Of a stretch of DNA of 64,000 bases, positions 36,440-45,912 are shown in pieces. The notes beneath the pieces are model-generated. The model ran no database searches. It saw only the letters and a program-made list of their open reading frames with translations, and was not told the DNA's origin. Made by a program: the position numbers and the translations under genes. Source of the DNA: Lachnospiraceae bacterium (GTDB lineage: Bacteria > Bacillota > Clostridia > Lachnospirales > Lachnospiraceae); the NCBI GenBank assembly GCA_021201665.1, contig JAJQEO010000119.1, positions 1 through 64,000 on the forward strand. The letters run 5' to 3'. The number at the start of each line of letters is the position of its first letter. Position 1 is the stretch's first letter.

Positions 36440-37426
36440 ATGAAGTTGAATCCTGATATTTTTATTCCGCTATTTGCGGCATTTGTGGTCAGTGTGATTT
36501 TGGGACCTTTTGTGATTCCGTTTTTACGGAAGCTGAAGGTCGGACAGACGGAACGGGAGGAAGGCGTGCAGTCACATTTGCAGAAGGCCGGCACGCCGAC
36601 CATGGGCGGTGTGATTTTTCTGATCAGCATTACATTGATTTCTCTGTTTTATGTCGGGCGCTATCCGAGAATCATTCCTGTCCTGTTTCTGATCCTGGGA
36701 TTCGGGCTGATCGGATTTCTGGATGATTATCTGAAGGTCGTGATGCGCCGGTCGGACGGGCTGTATCCGAGACAGAAAATGCTGGGGCAGATTATCGTGA
36801 CCACGATTTTTATCATTTATATCTGGGTGATGGACAAGTCCTGCCTGGAGATGATTATTCCCTTTACCGGAGGTTTCACGCTGACGGCTGATTCGTTCGG
36901 AGGCTTTTTTAAGTATCTGGCGATTCCCCTTTCTTATTTCGTGATTATCGGGACGGTCAACGGAGTTAATTTTACCGACGGACTGGACGGTCTTGCGAGC
37001 AGTGTGACACTGATGGTGGCCATCTTTTTTACAGCTGCTTCCATGATCCTCAGCGGCGGCATCGAGCCGATCACAGCGACTGTGGCTGGCGCACTGATCG
37101 GATTCCTTCTGTTTAATGTATATCCGGCACAGGTTTTTATGGGTGATACCGGCTCTCTTGCGCTCGGCGGCTTTGTCGCAGGGTGCGCATATCTGCTGCA
37201 GCTGCCGATCTTTATTCTGATCATCGGCCTGGTTTACCTGATTGAAGTGCTTTCAGTCATCATTCAGGTGACTTATTTCAAGAAAACCGGTGGGAAACGA
37301 TTCTTCAAAATGGCGCCGATCCATCACCATTTTGAACTTTGCGGATGGTCGGAGACCAGGATTGTGACGGTATTCGCGGTTGTGACCGCATTCCTGTGCC
37401 TGCTGGCGCTGTATGCACTGGGATGA
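36440..37426 (+). CDS. mraY: Phospho-MurNAc-pentapeptide transferase
   Basis: Polytopic membrane enzyme making lipid I from UDP-MurNAc-pentapeptide and undecaprenyl phosphate. Catalytic motifs are GFLDDYLKV (the Asp-Asp pair, about residue 92), NFTDGLDGLA (about 175) and MAPIHHHFELCGWSE (the His-rich loop, about 290). 328 residues from MKLNPDIF, after GAGGAGGAGAGG, is standard; upstream in-frame codons are not supported. Confidence 0.96.
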   Translation: MKLNPDIFIPLFAAFVVSVILGPFVIPFLRKLKVGQTEREEGVQSHLQKAGTPTMGGVIFLISITLISLFYVGRYPRIIPVLFLILGFGLIGFLDDYLKVVMRRSDGLYPRQKMLGQIIVTTIFIIYIWVMDKSCLEMIIPFTGGFTLTADSFGGFFKYLAIPLSYFVIIGTVNGVNFTDGLDGLASSVTLMVAIFFTAASMILSGGIEPITATVAGALIGFLLFNVYPAQVFMGDTGSLALGGFVAGCAYLLQLPIFILIIGLVYLIEVLSVIIQVTYFKKTGGKRFFKMAPIHHHFELCGWSETRIVTVFAVVTAFLCLLALYALG

Positions 37427-37455
37427 GAGAGAAGGATAGGAGGCAAAAGAATAAT

Positions 37456-38916
37456 ATGGATTTTACAAATAGCCGTGTCCTTGTATTTGGCGCGGGAATC
37501 AGCGGAATCGGCGCGGCACGGCTGCTTATATCCAGTTCGGCCGCTGAGGTGATTTTGTATGATGGAAATGAAAAGCTGGATCCGGACGAGCTGAAAGCGA
37601 AGATTGCCAAGAAGAGAACGAATTTTTCCGAGTCCGCCGGCGGGCAGCTGCTTGTCATTCTGGGGGAACTGCCGAAGGATGTCATGGACAGGATCAATCT
37701 CGTCGTTTTAAGCCCGGGCGTGCCGACGGATCTGCCTCTGGTGAATGAGATGCGTTCCAGAGGAATCCGCATCTGGGGCGAGGTGGAGCTTGCCTGGGAA
37801 TGCGGCCGGGGAGATGTGCTTGCCGTCACCGGGACGAATGGCAAAACGACGACGACGAGCCTGCTCGGTGAGATTATGGAGAATTATGTCGGACGCGATG
37901 ACAATGCTGCACAGGCAGGCTCTTCTTTATGCTCTCCTTTGACGGGCCAGGATTTACGGAAAGACCGTGTATTCGTGGTCGGCAACATCGGCAACCCATA
38001 CACGGAGGCCGCCCTTTTGATGACGGAGTCCTCTGTTACGGTTGCGGAAATTTCCAGCTTCCAGCTGGAGACGATTGAGCGTTTCGCGCCGAAGGTGAGC
38101 GCGATTCTCAATATTACGCCGGATCATCTGAACCGCCATCATACGATGGAGGAGTACATACGTGTCAAGGAGCTGATCACGAAAAATCAGGGTGAACAGG
38201 ACACCTGTGTCCTGAATTATGAGGATGAAATTCTCAGAGAATTTGGAAAGACGCTGCAGACAAAGGTCATTTATTTCAGTAGTCTGCATAAACTGGAAAA
38301 GGGGATGTACCTGGACGGGGACAACATCTGCCACAGTGACGGCGTGACAGAGACGGTGCTTTGCTCTGTGAAGGAGTTGAATATTCTGGGCCGGCATAAT
38401 CATGAGAATGTGATGGCGGCCGCGGCGATGGCGTTAGCGTATGGTGTGCCGCCGGAAGTCGTCCGAATGAGTGTCTGCGCGTTTCAGGCGGTGGAACACC
38501 GAATTGAGTATGTGACCGAAAAGCATGGCGTTGTTTATTACAACGACTCAAAGGGAACCAACCCGGATGCGGCAATTAAGGGAATCCAGGCGATGGACCG
38601 GCCGACCCTGCTGATCGGCGGCGGTTACGATAAAAATTCGTCTTATGAAGAATGGATTCATGCATTTGACGGAAAAGTAAGATACCTGGTACTGATCGGG
38701 CAGACGAGGGAAAAGATTGCCCAGGCGGCAAGAAAATGCGGATTTGAAAATTGCGTGCTGGCGGATTCTCTGGAAGAAGCCGTGGCATTCTGCGCGGCAC
38801 ATGCAGACAGCGGGGACGCGGTACTGCTTTCCCCGGCGTGCGCCAGCTGGGGCATGTTCCCCAATTATGAGGTGCGCGGCAGGCGTTTTAAAGAACTGGT
38901 AAATCAGCTGACCTAA
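37456..38916 (+). CDS. murD: UDP-MurNAc-L-Ala:D-Glu ligase
   Basis: Adds D-glutamate to UDP-MurNAc-L-Ala. Rossmann-like N-terminus VLVFGAGISGIGAA, ATP loop VTGTNGKTTTT (about residue 122), ITPDHLNRHHTMEEY (about 218) and the C-terminal NDSKGTNPDAA (about 365). At 486 residues it is about 30 longer than typical; the excess lies around residues 30-60 and 145-165. It lies 29 bases after mraY with GGAGG before the start region. Confidence 0.95.
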   Translation: MDFTNSRVLVFGAGISGIGAARLLISSSAAEVILYDGNEKLDPDELKAKIAKKRTNFSESAGGQLLVILGELPKDVMDRINLVVLSPGVPTDLPLVNEMRSRGIRIWGEVELAWECGRGDVLAVTGTNGKTTTTSLLGEIMENYVGRDDNAAQAGSSLCSPLTGQDLRKDRVFVVGNIGNPYTEAALLMTESSVTVAEISSFQLETIERFAPKVSAILNITPDHLNRHHTMEEYIRVKELITKNQGEQDTCVLNYEDEILREFGKTLQTKVIYFSSLHKLEKGMYLDGDNICHSDGVTETVLCSVKELNILGRHNHENVMAAAAMALAYGVPPEVVRMSVCAFQAVEHRIEYVTEKHGVVYYNDSKGTNPDAAIKGIQAMDRPTLLIGGGYDKNSSYEEWIHAFDGKVRYLVLIGQTREKIAQAARKCGFENCVLADSLEEAVAFCAAHADSGDAVLLSPACASWGMFPNYEVRGRRFKELVNQLT

Positions 38917-38928
38917 TGGGGTGAGAAT

Positions 38929-40059
38929 CTGACCGGACGTCCTGTTATAGAAAATCAATCCGGAAGCCGTTTCCGTGAGGGCGCTTCTGACGGTGTGCTG
39001 CTGCTTGCGGTCTTGCTGCTGGGAGGCTTTGGACTGGCTGTCCTGTACAGCGCGAGCTCGTACAATGGGCAGGTTCGCTTTGGCGATGCGGCCTGGTATT
39101 TAAAGAAGCAGTTTTTTGCAATGACACTTGGCCTTGCGGCAATGTATGTCGTCTCCCGCGTGGATTATCACGAATTGAAAAGAATCTCCGGCGCCGTCTA
39201 TCTGCTTTCTATTGCGCTTTCCGGTGCGGTGCTGCTGTTCGGGGACGCGTACAACGGATCCCGGCGCTGGCTGTCCATAGGGCCGCTGTCCTTTCAGCCG
39301 GCCGAATTCGCGAAACCGGCCGTAATTCTGCTGCTGGCTGGTATGGTAGATTCCATGAAAAAGAAGCATCAGGGACTGATGATTGTCTCGGTCTTTGGTA
39401 TGGTTCTGCCGATTGTCGCCCTGGTAGGGACGAACAACCTGAGCACGGCGGTGATCATTCTGGGAATCGCTGTGATCATGATCTTTATCTCCAACCCCAG
39501 ATATCTGCCCTTTCTGGGGCTGATTCTCGCCGGCGGCGTCTTTCTGGGGATTTTTTTAAGCCTGGAATCCTACCGGCTGGAGCGTCTGGCGATCTGGAGG
39601 AACCCGGAGCTTTACGAGAAAGGATACCAGACACTGCAGGGGCTTTACGCGATCGGCTCCGGAGGCCTGTTCGGGCTGGGCTTTGGCAGCAGCCTGCAAA
39701 AGCTTGGATTTGTGCCGGAGGCGCAGAACGATATGATTTTTTCCATCATCTGCGAGGAAATGGGGCTTGTGGGAGCCGTCTGCCTGATTTTACTGTTTTT
39801 ACTGCTGCTCTGGAGATTTATGGTCATTGCCACGCACGCCCCGGACCTGTTTGGCTCCCTGATCGCGGCAGGCATCATGGGTCACCTTGCGATCCAGGTC
39901 ATTTTAAATATCGCGGTCGTCACTAATACGATTCCGAATACCGGCATCACGCTCCCGTTTGTGAGCTATGGAGGCACCTCCATCCTGTTTTTGTTTGCGG
40001 AGATGGGGCTGGGACTTTCCGTAAGCCGGTTTTGTGTCTGGCCGGGCAAACGCAGATAG
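38929..40059 (+). CDS. ftsW: FtsW/SpoVE-type SEDS glycosyltransferase
   Basis: Polytopic SEDS polymerase that works with class B PBPs. Family signs are GLAVLYSASSYN, GSRRWLSIGPLSFQPAEFAK (about residue 105), the YQTLQGLYAIGSGGLFGLGFG loop and the C-terminal PNTGITLPFVSYGGTS. The first clear start, GTG at 38995, would begin inside transmembrane helix 1. A CTG at 38929, 12 bases after murD and preceded by GGGGTGAG, restores a basic cytoplasmic N-terminus (TGRPVIENQSGSRFREGASDG), so I propose a CTG start. It could serve vegetative division, cortex synthesis or both. Confidence 0.85.
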   Translation: MTGRPVIENQSGSRFREGASDGVLLLAVLLLGGFGLAVLYSASSYNGQVRFGDAAWYLKKQFFAMTLGLAAMYVVSRVDYHELKRISGAVYLLSIALSGAVLLFGDAYNGSRRWLSIGPLSFQPAEFAKPAVILLLAGMVDSMKKKHQGLMIVSVFGMVLPIVALVGTNNLSTAVIILGIAVIMIFISNPRYLPFLGLILAGGVFLGIFLSLESYRLERLAIWRNPELYEKGYQTLQGLYAIGSGGLFGLGFGSSLQKLGFVPEAQNDMIFSIICEEMGLVGAVCLILLFLLLLWRFMVIATHAPDLFGSLIAAGIMGHLAIQVILNIAVVTNTIPNTGITLPFVSYGGTSILFLFAEMGLGLSVSRFCVWPGKRR

Positions 40060-40352
40060 AAAAACGACTTACGTCGTTTGCTATATATAAATATTCAGAG
40101 AAGGTCGTCTTTGCGTCTGCCGCGAAGACCGCAGGAAAACGTACAGCAAGCTGTTTCCTGTGCACCTTAGCAGTGCTTCCTGCATAGTATGAATATACAG
40201 GGGACGGAGTCTTTTGTCTCATGTATTAGCGCCGCCCAAACGCGAAGCGTTTTTAAAATGGCGGCGCGACCTGCCCCTCGCCGGGTTATGCCCCTCGCCG
40301 GGTGGCATCCCACGCTTCGCATGGGATATTCGCCGAGCGAAGCGAGGGGGCG
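40060..40352. repeat. Three stacked palindromic repeats between ftsW and murA
   Basis: Immediately after the ftsW stop lies AAAAACGACTTACGTCGTTTGC, a copy of the AAAACGAC palindrome. At 40229-40267 is a nested hairpin with arms GCGCCGCC/GGCGGCGC around AAACGC-GAA-GCGTTT. At 40270-40352 are doubled CCCCTCGCCGGGT units, an inverted CCCACGCTTCGCATGGG and a GAGCGAAGCGAGG. This accounts for most of the 322-base gap. Confidence 0.8.
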
Positions 40353-40381
40353 ATTCCATTCTTGCTATGGAGGAAAACTGA

Positions 40382-41641
40382 TTGAGCTATCTGAAAATTG
40401 TGGGAAAGCGTCCGCTTGCGGGGGAGATCACCGTGCAGGGTTCTAAAAACGCTGCATTGCCCATCCTGGCCGCCTGCCTGATCGGGGAAGGTCCCTGTGT
40501 GATTGATAATTGTCCCCGGATCCGGGATGTGGAGGACACCTTGTTTATTCTGAACCGGCTGGGCGTCGGAACGAAAAGGAGCAAAGCGGCTGTAAGTGTG
40601 GATGCCTCCGAACTTCGGAATGTTTCTGTCTGCGGCCTGCAGGCGGAAAGAATTCGTTCTTCTGTCTTGTTTTCAGGGGCGCTTCTTGGTAGAATGGGTG
40701 AAGCAGTGTTTCCCCTGCCCGGCGGATGTGCGATTGGCAGTCGGCCGATTGATCTTCATCTGGAAGTGATGAGGGCGCTGGGCGCACATATTTCTATAGA
40801 AGAAGGAATCATTCATGCCAACGCGAAGACTCTGCGGGGATGCCGCATCAGGCTGCGTGCATTGAGCGTGGGTGCAACGGAAAACGGCATTCTGGCGGCG
40901 GTTTGCGCGGATGGGGAGACAGTCATCGAAAATGCGGCCAGGGAGCCTGAAGTGGAGGAACTCTGCCGGTTTCTCGTACTGCGCGGCGCGAAAATTTTCC
41001 GCTCCCCGGACGGCGCACTCCACATAGAGGGGAAACAGCCGCTTTCCCCAGTAAGGTTTTCTTTGCAGCCGGACCGGATCGTGGCGGGGACTTATCTGTG
41101 CGCCGTGGCGTGCTGCGGAGGGCGGATACGCATCTGCAATCTGCCATTTCAGGAAATGGAGACACCGATCGGGATCCTGCGAAAAATGGGGATGGACGTG
41201 GATCAGGACGGCAGTGTAAGAGCGGAGCTTCCTCTTAAGGGGATTGCCCATCTGGCGACCGCCCCCTATCCGGGCTTTCCCACGGATCTGCAGCCTCCGC
41301 TGATGGCGGCACTGTGTACGGCTGACGGGCAAAGCCGGATCTGCGAGACAGTTTTTGATAATCGGCTCACGATTGCGCGGCAGCTGCGCAAAATGGGTGC
41401 GCATATTGAGATCAGAGAGAATTGCGCGGCGATTGACGGTACCGCGTGTCTGCATGGAGGGACCGTATCTGCCCCGGATCTCAGGGGAGGCGCGGCACTG
41501 GTATGCGCCGCACTGGGCGCGAAGGGCGAAACGGTGCTTGGAGGCTATGAATATATTGCCCGTGGCTATGAGAATATCTGCCGCGACCTGAAGAAGCTGG
41601 GAGCGGACATTCATCTGACAGAAGGTATAACAGACTTATGA
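40382..41641 (+). CDS. murA: UDP-GlcNAc 1-carboxyvinyltransferase
   Basis: First committed step of peptidoglycan synthesis (enolpyruvyl transfer to UDP-GlcNAc). The catalytic Cys is in LPGGCAIGSRPIDLHL (about residue 118), the site alkylated by fosfomycin. N-terminal GSKNAALPI and C-terminal RGGAALV are conserved. 419 residues is standard. The TTG start has GGAGG eight bases upstream. Its stop overlaps the ftsQ start as ATGA. Confidence 0.95.
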   Translation: MSYLKIVGKRPLAGEITVQGSKNAALPILAACLIGEGPCVIDNCPRIRDVEDTLFILNRLGVGTKRSKAAVSVDASELRNVSVCGLQAERIRSSVLFSGALLGRMGEAVFPLPGGCAIGSRPIDLHLEVMRALGAHISIEEGIIHANAKTLRGCRIRLRALSVGATENGILAAVCADGETVIENAAREPEVEELCRFLVLRGAKIFRSPDGALHIEGKQPLSPVRFSLQPDRIVAGTYLCAVACCGGRIRICNLPFQEMETPIGILRKMGMDVDQDGSVRAELPLKGIAHLATAPYPGFPTDLQPPLMAALCTADGQSRICETVFDNRLTIARQLRKMGAHIEIRENCAAIDGTACLHGGTVSAPDLRGGAALVCAALGAKGETVLGGYEYIARGYENICRDLKKLGADIHLTEGITDL

Positions 41642-42918
41642 GAAGTAAAAGAAAACGGCGGTTTAAAAATTTTTTCCTTCTTCTGGCGGTCGTCCTGATA
41701 CTGCTGGCCGGACTGCTTATTCTTCGGGTGAGGAAGCTGACCGTCTCAGGAAACAGTCGTTATTCGGCGGAGACAATCAAGGACGATCTGATCACGGATT
41801 TTTTATCCGGAAATACGCTGATCCTCTGGTGGACCCATAAGGACGGCACGGTTCCAGATACGATGCCCTATCTGGAATCATTGAAGATTGAGATCAAATC
41901 ACCGTTTTCGGTCACTGTCAAAGTCACAGAAAAGGAGCTTGTCGGATATTTTGACACGGGAAGCTATGCCTATTTTGACACGGATGGGATTGTGCTGGAC
42001 ATTACGGATGAGCTCTACGATGGGATTCCGGTGATCACGGGAGCTACTGTCGGAGAATTTACTCTGTATCAAAAGGTGCCGACGGAAAGCAGTTCTACGC
42101 TGCGGACCATTCTCAGTCTGCTGGAGCTTTTAGAATACCAGGATCTGACGGCAGATGAAATCCGGTTCTCAGATAATTCGGAAATTACGGTTTACATTGG
42201 TTATATTGAGGCGGAGCTGGGTCAGGATGAATACCTGGAGGAAAAGGTGGCGAATCTGAAGGCTATTCTGGATACCTTCACCAGTACGACTGCCGGCACA
42301 CTCCATCTGGAAAACGTGACCGGGAAAAATGAGGATATCACGTTTTCGCCTTCTGACGAGGTGATTATAGAGACAGAGACAGAAGAGACGCAGGAGCAGG
42401 AAAGTGAAACGGACTCATCTGCAGCGGAAAGCTCCGATACTGCCGGGACGGACACGGGTACCACGGATACCTCGACTCTGAGTGGGATTACGACGGACGG
42501 CAGTGCTGTGAGTGGGCCAACCTCTTCGGGCCAGGAGGACAGTACATCATCGGGCCAGAGCGACAGGACGGGCGGCACTACGTCAGACGAGGGGGACAGT
42601 TCGGATGACACCACGTCAGACGAGGGAGAGGACTCGTATAGCAGCTCGCCGGATCAGGGAGAAGGTTCTGATGACACTTCCTCAGACTCGGACGGCACGG
42701 CAAATGATTCGGACGATTCTGACGACGGAGAGTCTGATGTGGATCTGATGGTATTTAATTCCAGCGGAGAACTGGTTTACCATGTACATGTCAGGGACGG
42801 GCTGGTGGTGGACGCTTATGGAAACGAGGTACCCGGATGCAGTGTGAACGAGGACGGTTATGTGGTTGACGCGTACTGGAACATCATTGATCCGGCTACG
42901 GGAGAGCTGATGAACTAA
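41638..42918 (+). CDS. ftsQ: FtsQ/DivIB cell division protein with extended tail
   Basis: Bitopic divisome protein: basic N-terminus (RSKRKRRFKN), transmembrane helix (about residues 12-30), POTRA domain (VRKLTVSGNSRYSAE, about 32-105) and a beta domain to about 235. A long Ser/Thr/Asp/Glu-rich low-complexity region follows (about 240-360), then a short folded-looking end (about 365-426, VFNSSGELVYHV through PATGELMN) that is homologous to part of the C-terminus of the PBP encoded at 31725. At 426 residues it is far longer than typical DivIB (about 260). Confidence 0.88.
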   Translation: MRSKRKRRFKNFFLLLAVVLILLAGLLILRVRKLTVSGNSRYSAETIKDDLITDFLSGNTLILWWTHKDGTVPDTMPYLESLKIEIKSPFSVTVKVTEKELVGYFDTGSYAYFDTDGIVLDITDELYDGIPVITGATVGEFTLYQKVPTESSSTLRTILSLLELLEYQDLTADEIRFSDNSEITVYIGYIEAELGQDEYLEEKVANLKAILDTFTSTTAGTLHLENVTGKNEDITFSPSDEVIIETETEETQEQESETDSSAAESSDTAGTDTGTTDTSTLSGITTDGSAVSGPTSSGQEDSTSSGQSDRTGGTTSDEGDSSDDTTSDEGEDSYSSSPDQGEGSDDTSSDSDGTANDSDDSDDGESDVDLMVFNSSGELVYHVHVRDGLVVDAYGNEVPGCSVNEDGYVVDAYWNIIDPATGELMN

Positions 42919-43083
42919 GATGCACTAAGATGCACGGGGAAGCCGCTCATCAGCAGAGCAGGACATCTGACCGCGTTTCGATTCAGTCCGTTTATGCCGC
43001 GTGCCAATGGCCTGCAGGGGCGTCTGGTACCGCCTGCAAAATAAAAACTGTAAAAAAATGTAAGAAAAAAATACAGAAAAGAC

Positions 43084-43112
43084 TTGATAAATCCGGCGAG
43101 AGATTATATTAT
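43084..43112 (+). promoter_or_regulatory. ftsZ promoter
   Basis: TTGATA (43084-43089), 17 bases, TATTAT (43107-43112), giving a leader of about 170 bases. It suggests ftsZ can be transcribed apart from the upstream cluster. Nothing else was recognised in the gap 42919-43291. Confidence 0.7.
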
Positions 43113-43291
43113 AGTAATTAGTATTTTGCGCCCGAAACACGGCAGATCGTAAACGGTTGAGTTTTAAAGCTTCGAGGCTGTGTAATTCTGGTCAGGCGCA
43201 AAGGATTTTCCGGCTGACGGCGGGATGCCGTAATACATGACATTATGCTGCTTATCATACATAAGCCGGACTGCAAAAAGGAGGAAATACG

Positions 43292-44461
43292 GTGCTAGAG
43301 ATTATGTCAAATGAAATGGAATCAGCCGCGAAGATTATCGTGATCGGGGTCGGCGGAGCCGGAAATAATGCAGTAAACCGCATGGTTGAGGATACGATTG
43401 CCGGTGTAGAGTTCATCGGTATCAATACAGATAAGCAGGCATTGCTTCTGTGCAAGGCACCTGCTACGATCCAGATTGGCGAGAAGGTGACGAAGGGTCT
43501 TGGCGCGGGTGCGCGTCCGGAGATCGGGCAGCAGGCAGCGGAGGAGAGTACGGAGGAGATCCGGCAGGCGATCCAGGGCGCGGACATGGTATTTGTCACC
43601 TGCGGTATGGGCGGCGGTACCGGCACGGGCGCTGCTCCGGTGATTGCCGGGGTCGCGAAGGAGATGGGGATTCTGACCGTCGGCGTTGTGACGAAGCCCT
43701 TCCGCTTTGAGGCGAAGACGCGTATGAACAATGCCCTTATGGGAATAGAAAAGCTGAAAGAAAATGTGGACACGCTGATTGTCATTCCGAATGACAAGCT
43801 GCTGGAGATAGTCGACCGCCGCACGACGATGCCGGAGGCACTGAAGAAGGCAGATGAGGTGCTGCAGCAGGCAGTACAGGGCATTACTGATCTGATCAAC
43901 CTGCCGGCACTGATTAACCTTGATTTTGCTGACGTGCAGACAGTTATGAAGGACAAGGGCATTGCGCATATCGGTATCGGACAGGCCAAGGGCGATGACA
44001 AGGCTCTCGAGGCAGTGAAGCAGGCAGTTTCCAGTCCGCTGCTTGAGACAACTATCCAGGGCGCGACCCATGTGATTATCAATATTTCCGGTGACATTTC
44101 CCTGATTGACGCGAATGACGCGGCAAGCTATGTTCAGGATTTGACCGGGGATGATACTAATATCATTTTTGGCGCGATGTATGACGATACCTACGCAGAT
44201 GAATGCAGCATCACGGTGATCGCTACCGGTCTCGAGGATGTAAACAACGCGAAGCCGGAGAGACAGACGACCAGAAGAGGCTATACGCCTCAGCGCGAGC
44301 GCGCCACGACTGCACCGACCGGCCCGTCGACTCTTCCGAAGATGCCGAATGTGACTCCGATCCGTACCGGCTCATCAGGCAGTTCCTTAGGCACACGCGT
44401 ACCGAGCGGAAAGGTACAGGAAAAAGACATCCAGATTCCGGACTTTTTAAAGAGAAGCTGA
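43292..44461 (+). CDS. ftsZ: Cell division GTPase FtsZ
   Basis: Tubulin homologue forming the Z-ring. GTP-binding [13 protein letters not shown] (about residue 18), tubulin signature [13 protein letters not shown] (about 104) and NLDFADV in the T7 loop are intact. The end has a variable linker with Thr/Pro/Arg and the conserved C-terminal peptide [11 protein letters not shown], which binds membrane tethers. GTG start with AAGGAGG seven bases upstream. 389 residues is usual. No ftsA or sepF lies adjacent. Confidence 0.97.
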   Translation: MLEIMSNEMESAAKIIVIGVGGAGNNAVNRMVEDTIAGVEFIGINTDKQALLLCKAPATIQIGEKVTKGLGAGARPEIGQQAAEESTEEIRQAIQGADMVFVTCGMGGGTGTGAAPVIAGVAKEMGILTVGVVTKPFRFEAKTRMNNALMGIEKLKENVDTLIVIPNDKLLEIVDRRTTMPEALKKADEVLQQAVQGITDLINLPALINLDFADVQTVMKDKGIAHIGIGQAKGDDKALEAVKQAVSSPLLETTIQGATHVIINISGDISLIDANDAASYVQDLTGDDTNIIFGAMYDDTYADECSITVIATGLEDVNNAKPERQTTRRGYTPQRERATTAPTGPSTLPKMPNVTPIRTGSSGSSLGTRVPSGKVQEKDIQIPDFLKRS

Positions 44462-44510
44462 AGGATCTTAGCAGCTGTGAAGATACAAAACAGTTACAAA
44501 CCAGATAAGC

Positions 44511-44538
44511 AAGGCCCGCGGCAAGCGGGCCTTTTTTT
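44511..44538 (+). terminator. Intrinsic terminator after ftsZ
   Basis: GGCCCGC (44513-44519) and GCGGGCC (44525-44531) with a GGCAA loop, then seven T. It ends the division cluster before the convergent aroE. Confidence 0.93.
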
Positions 44539-44591
44539 CGGACAGATACCAGGAACAGTTTTTTATGCGAACCGGCTGAGAATGCCCTGCT

Positions 44592-45506
44592 TTACTCGTT
44601 CTTCCAGCCCTCCGCGGCGGGGCGCGTGGCGCCGGAGCGAGATGTATCGAACAGCTTTTCCCGGATTGCTTCTGTGGGCATGTCAAGACCGGTCCAGAGG
44701 CGGAAAGCTGCTTCTCCCTGGTACAGCAGCATGTAAAGTCCATTTGAAACGGTACATCCGATTTTTTCCGCTTCTTCAAGCAGCCGGGTTCTGCGGGGAT
44801 TGTAAATAATATCCGAAACAGTCATACCCGGGTGCAGACAGGTGAGATCCGCAAGGGGCAGCCGGTCTGTGTCCGGAGCCATGCCGACGGAGGTCGCGTT
44901 GGTCAGAAGGGAGCTTTCCCAAATTGCTGCATGGACAGATGCCTTATCATTGAGATCAATCACGTCAGCCGCGCATGAGGTTCCCCTGTTAATCTGCTCA
45001 GCCAGCCGCACGGCGTTTGCGTAGGAGCAACCGTTTTTCCGGTTCAGGATGTGCAGATTGCGGACGCCGCCAAGCGCCGCCTGTACCGCGATCGACGACG
45101 CCGCGCCGCCCGCTCCGAGCAGGGTCATCGTCTCGTCTGTGAAATCATGACCGGTTACCTGCATGGAACGGATATAGCCGATGCCGTCCGTATTGTAGCC
45201 GATCAGGCGGCCGTCCTCATTTTTGACCGTATTGACTGCGCCGATCATGCGTGCCGCTTCATCGATTTCATCGAGGTATTCCATGACGCGTTCCTTGTCC
45301 GGCATGGTCAGATTAAAGCCGAACACGTTCATGTCACGGAGCGTCCCGACGAAGGATTTTAAATCCTTGTTTTTGGTATCAAAGCAGAGATAGACATAAT
45401 CAAGGTCAAGCAGCCGGAAGGATTCGTTGTACATGGCTGGGGAGATGCTGTGCGCCACGGGTGAGCCGAGCAGGCAGCCGAGGCGGGTATGACCGGAAAT
45501 CTGCAT
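44592..45506 (-). CDS. aroE: Shikimate dehydrogenase
   Basis: NADPH-dependent reduction of 3-dehydroshikimate. Substrate-site SPVAHSISPAMYNESF (about residue 15), catalytic FNLTMPDKE (Lys region replaced by MPDK, about 64), NTVKNEDG, GYNTDGIG and cofactor-binding LLGAGGAASSIAVQAAL (about 130) are present. 304 residues from MQISGHTRLG, after GGAGGAATTATTTT. Many AroE proteins have NVTxPxK; here it is NLTMPDK, with Lys kept. It is divergent from aroD and convergent with ftsZ. Confidence 0.93.
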   Translation of the reverse strand: MQISGHTRLGCLLGSPVAHSISPAMYNESFRLLDLDYVYLCFDTKNKDLKSFVGTLRDMNVFGFNLTMPDKERVMEYLDEIDEAARMIGAVNTVKNEDGRLIGYNTDGIGYIRSMQVTGHDFTDETMTLLGAGGAASSIAVQAALGGVRNLHILNRKNGCSYANAVRLAEQINRGTSCAADVIDLNDKASVHAAIWESSLLTNATSVGMAPDTDRLPLADLTCLHPGMTVSDIIYNPRRTRLLEEAEKIGCTVSNGLYMLLYQGEAAFRLWTGLDMPTEAIREKLFDTSRSGATRPAAEGWKNE

Positions 45507-45613
45507 AAAATAATTCCTCCTGAAGTAGAATGAGCCGCGCAAAGCCATAGAAGTAGGAAGCGCAGAACGGTAATATGGCAGCGCAGAGCCCGGATAATGG
45601 GCTTTGCTGGTAT

Positions 45614-45642
45614 AGTATATCACCTGAAATAGAATGACACAA
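45614..45642 (-). promoter_or_regulatory. aroE promoter
   Basis: On the minus strand TTGTGT (45637-45642), 17 bases, TATACT (45614-45619), about 100 bases before the aroE start codon. Confidence 0.65.
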
Positions 45643-45719
45643 GAGACAAAAGGACAGGAATAATGTCAGGATTAAGCTGTCAGCATTCCGATATATACTT
45701 CTGAGAGCCGCAGTATCTA

Positions 45720-45820
45720 AGGAACTGTGCAAAAATAACTTGTGCGAAACTATGGAGCATACCAATATATTTAGAGCATTCTTAAACCAAACATGCACAA
45801 GTTAATTCGTAACAGTTCCT
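45720..45820. repeat. ~100-bp inverted-repeat element between aroE and aroD
   Basis: The two ends are 26-base inverted repeats matching at about 21 positions, both running AGGAACTGT to AACTTGTGC on their own strand. No open frame lies inside. The form resembles a miniature inverted-repeat element. The TTCGTAACTGTT side also occurs near 62183-62217. Confidence 0.7.
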
Positions 45821-45912
45821 GATTCTTCGGCTGCTTGAATTATAAGCTTCAGATTATAAGCTTCTGATTCAGGATTTCTAAGAATCAGTTCAAAAGAAAA
45901 GGAGAAAAAACC

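Noticed and set aside
43020-43040. TGGTACCGCC as a T-box antiterminator motif
   Set aside because: No stem I, specifier region or terminator around it, and the downstream gene is ftsZ, which is not a T-box target.
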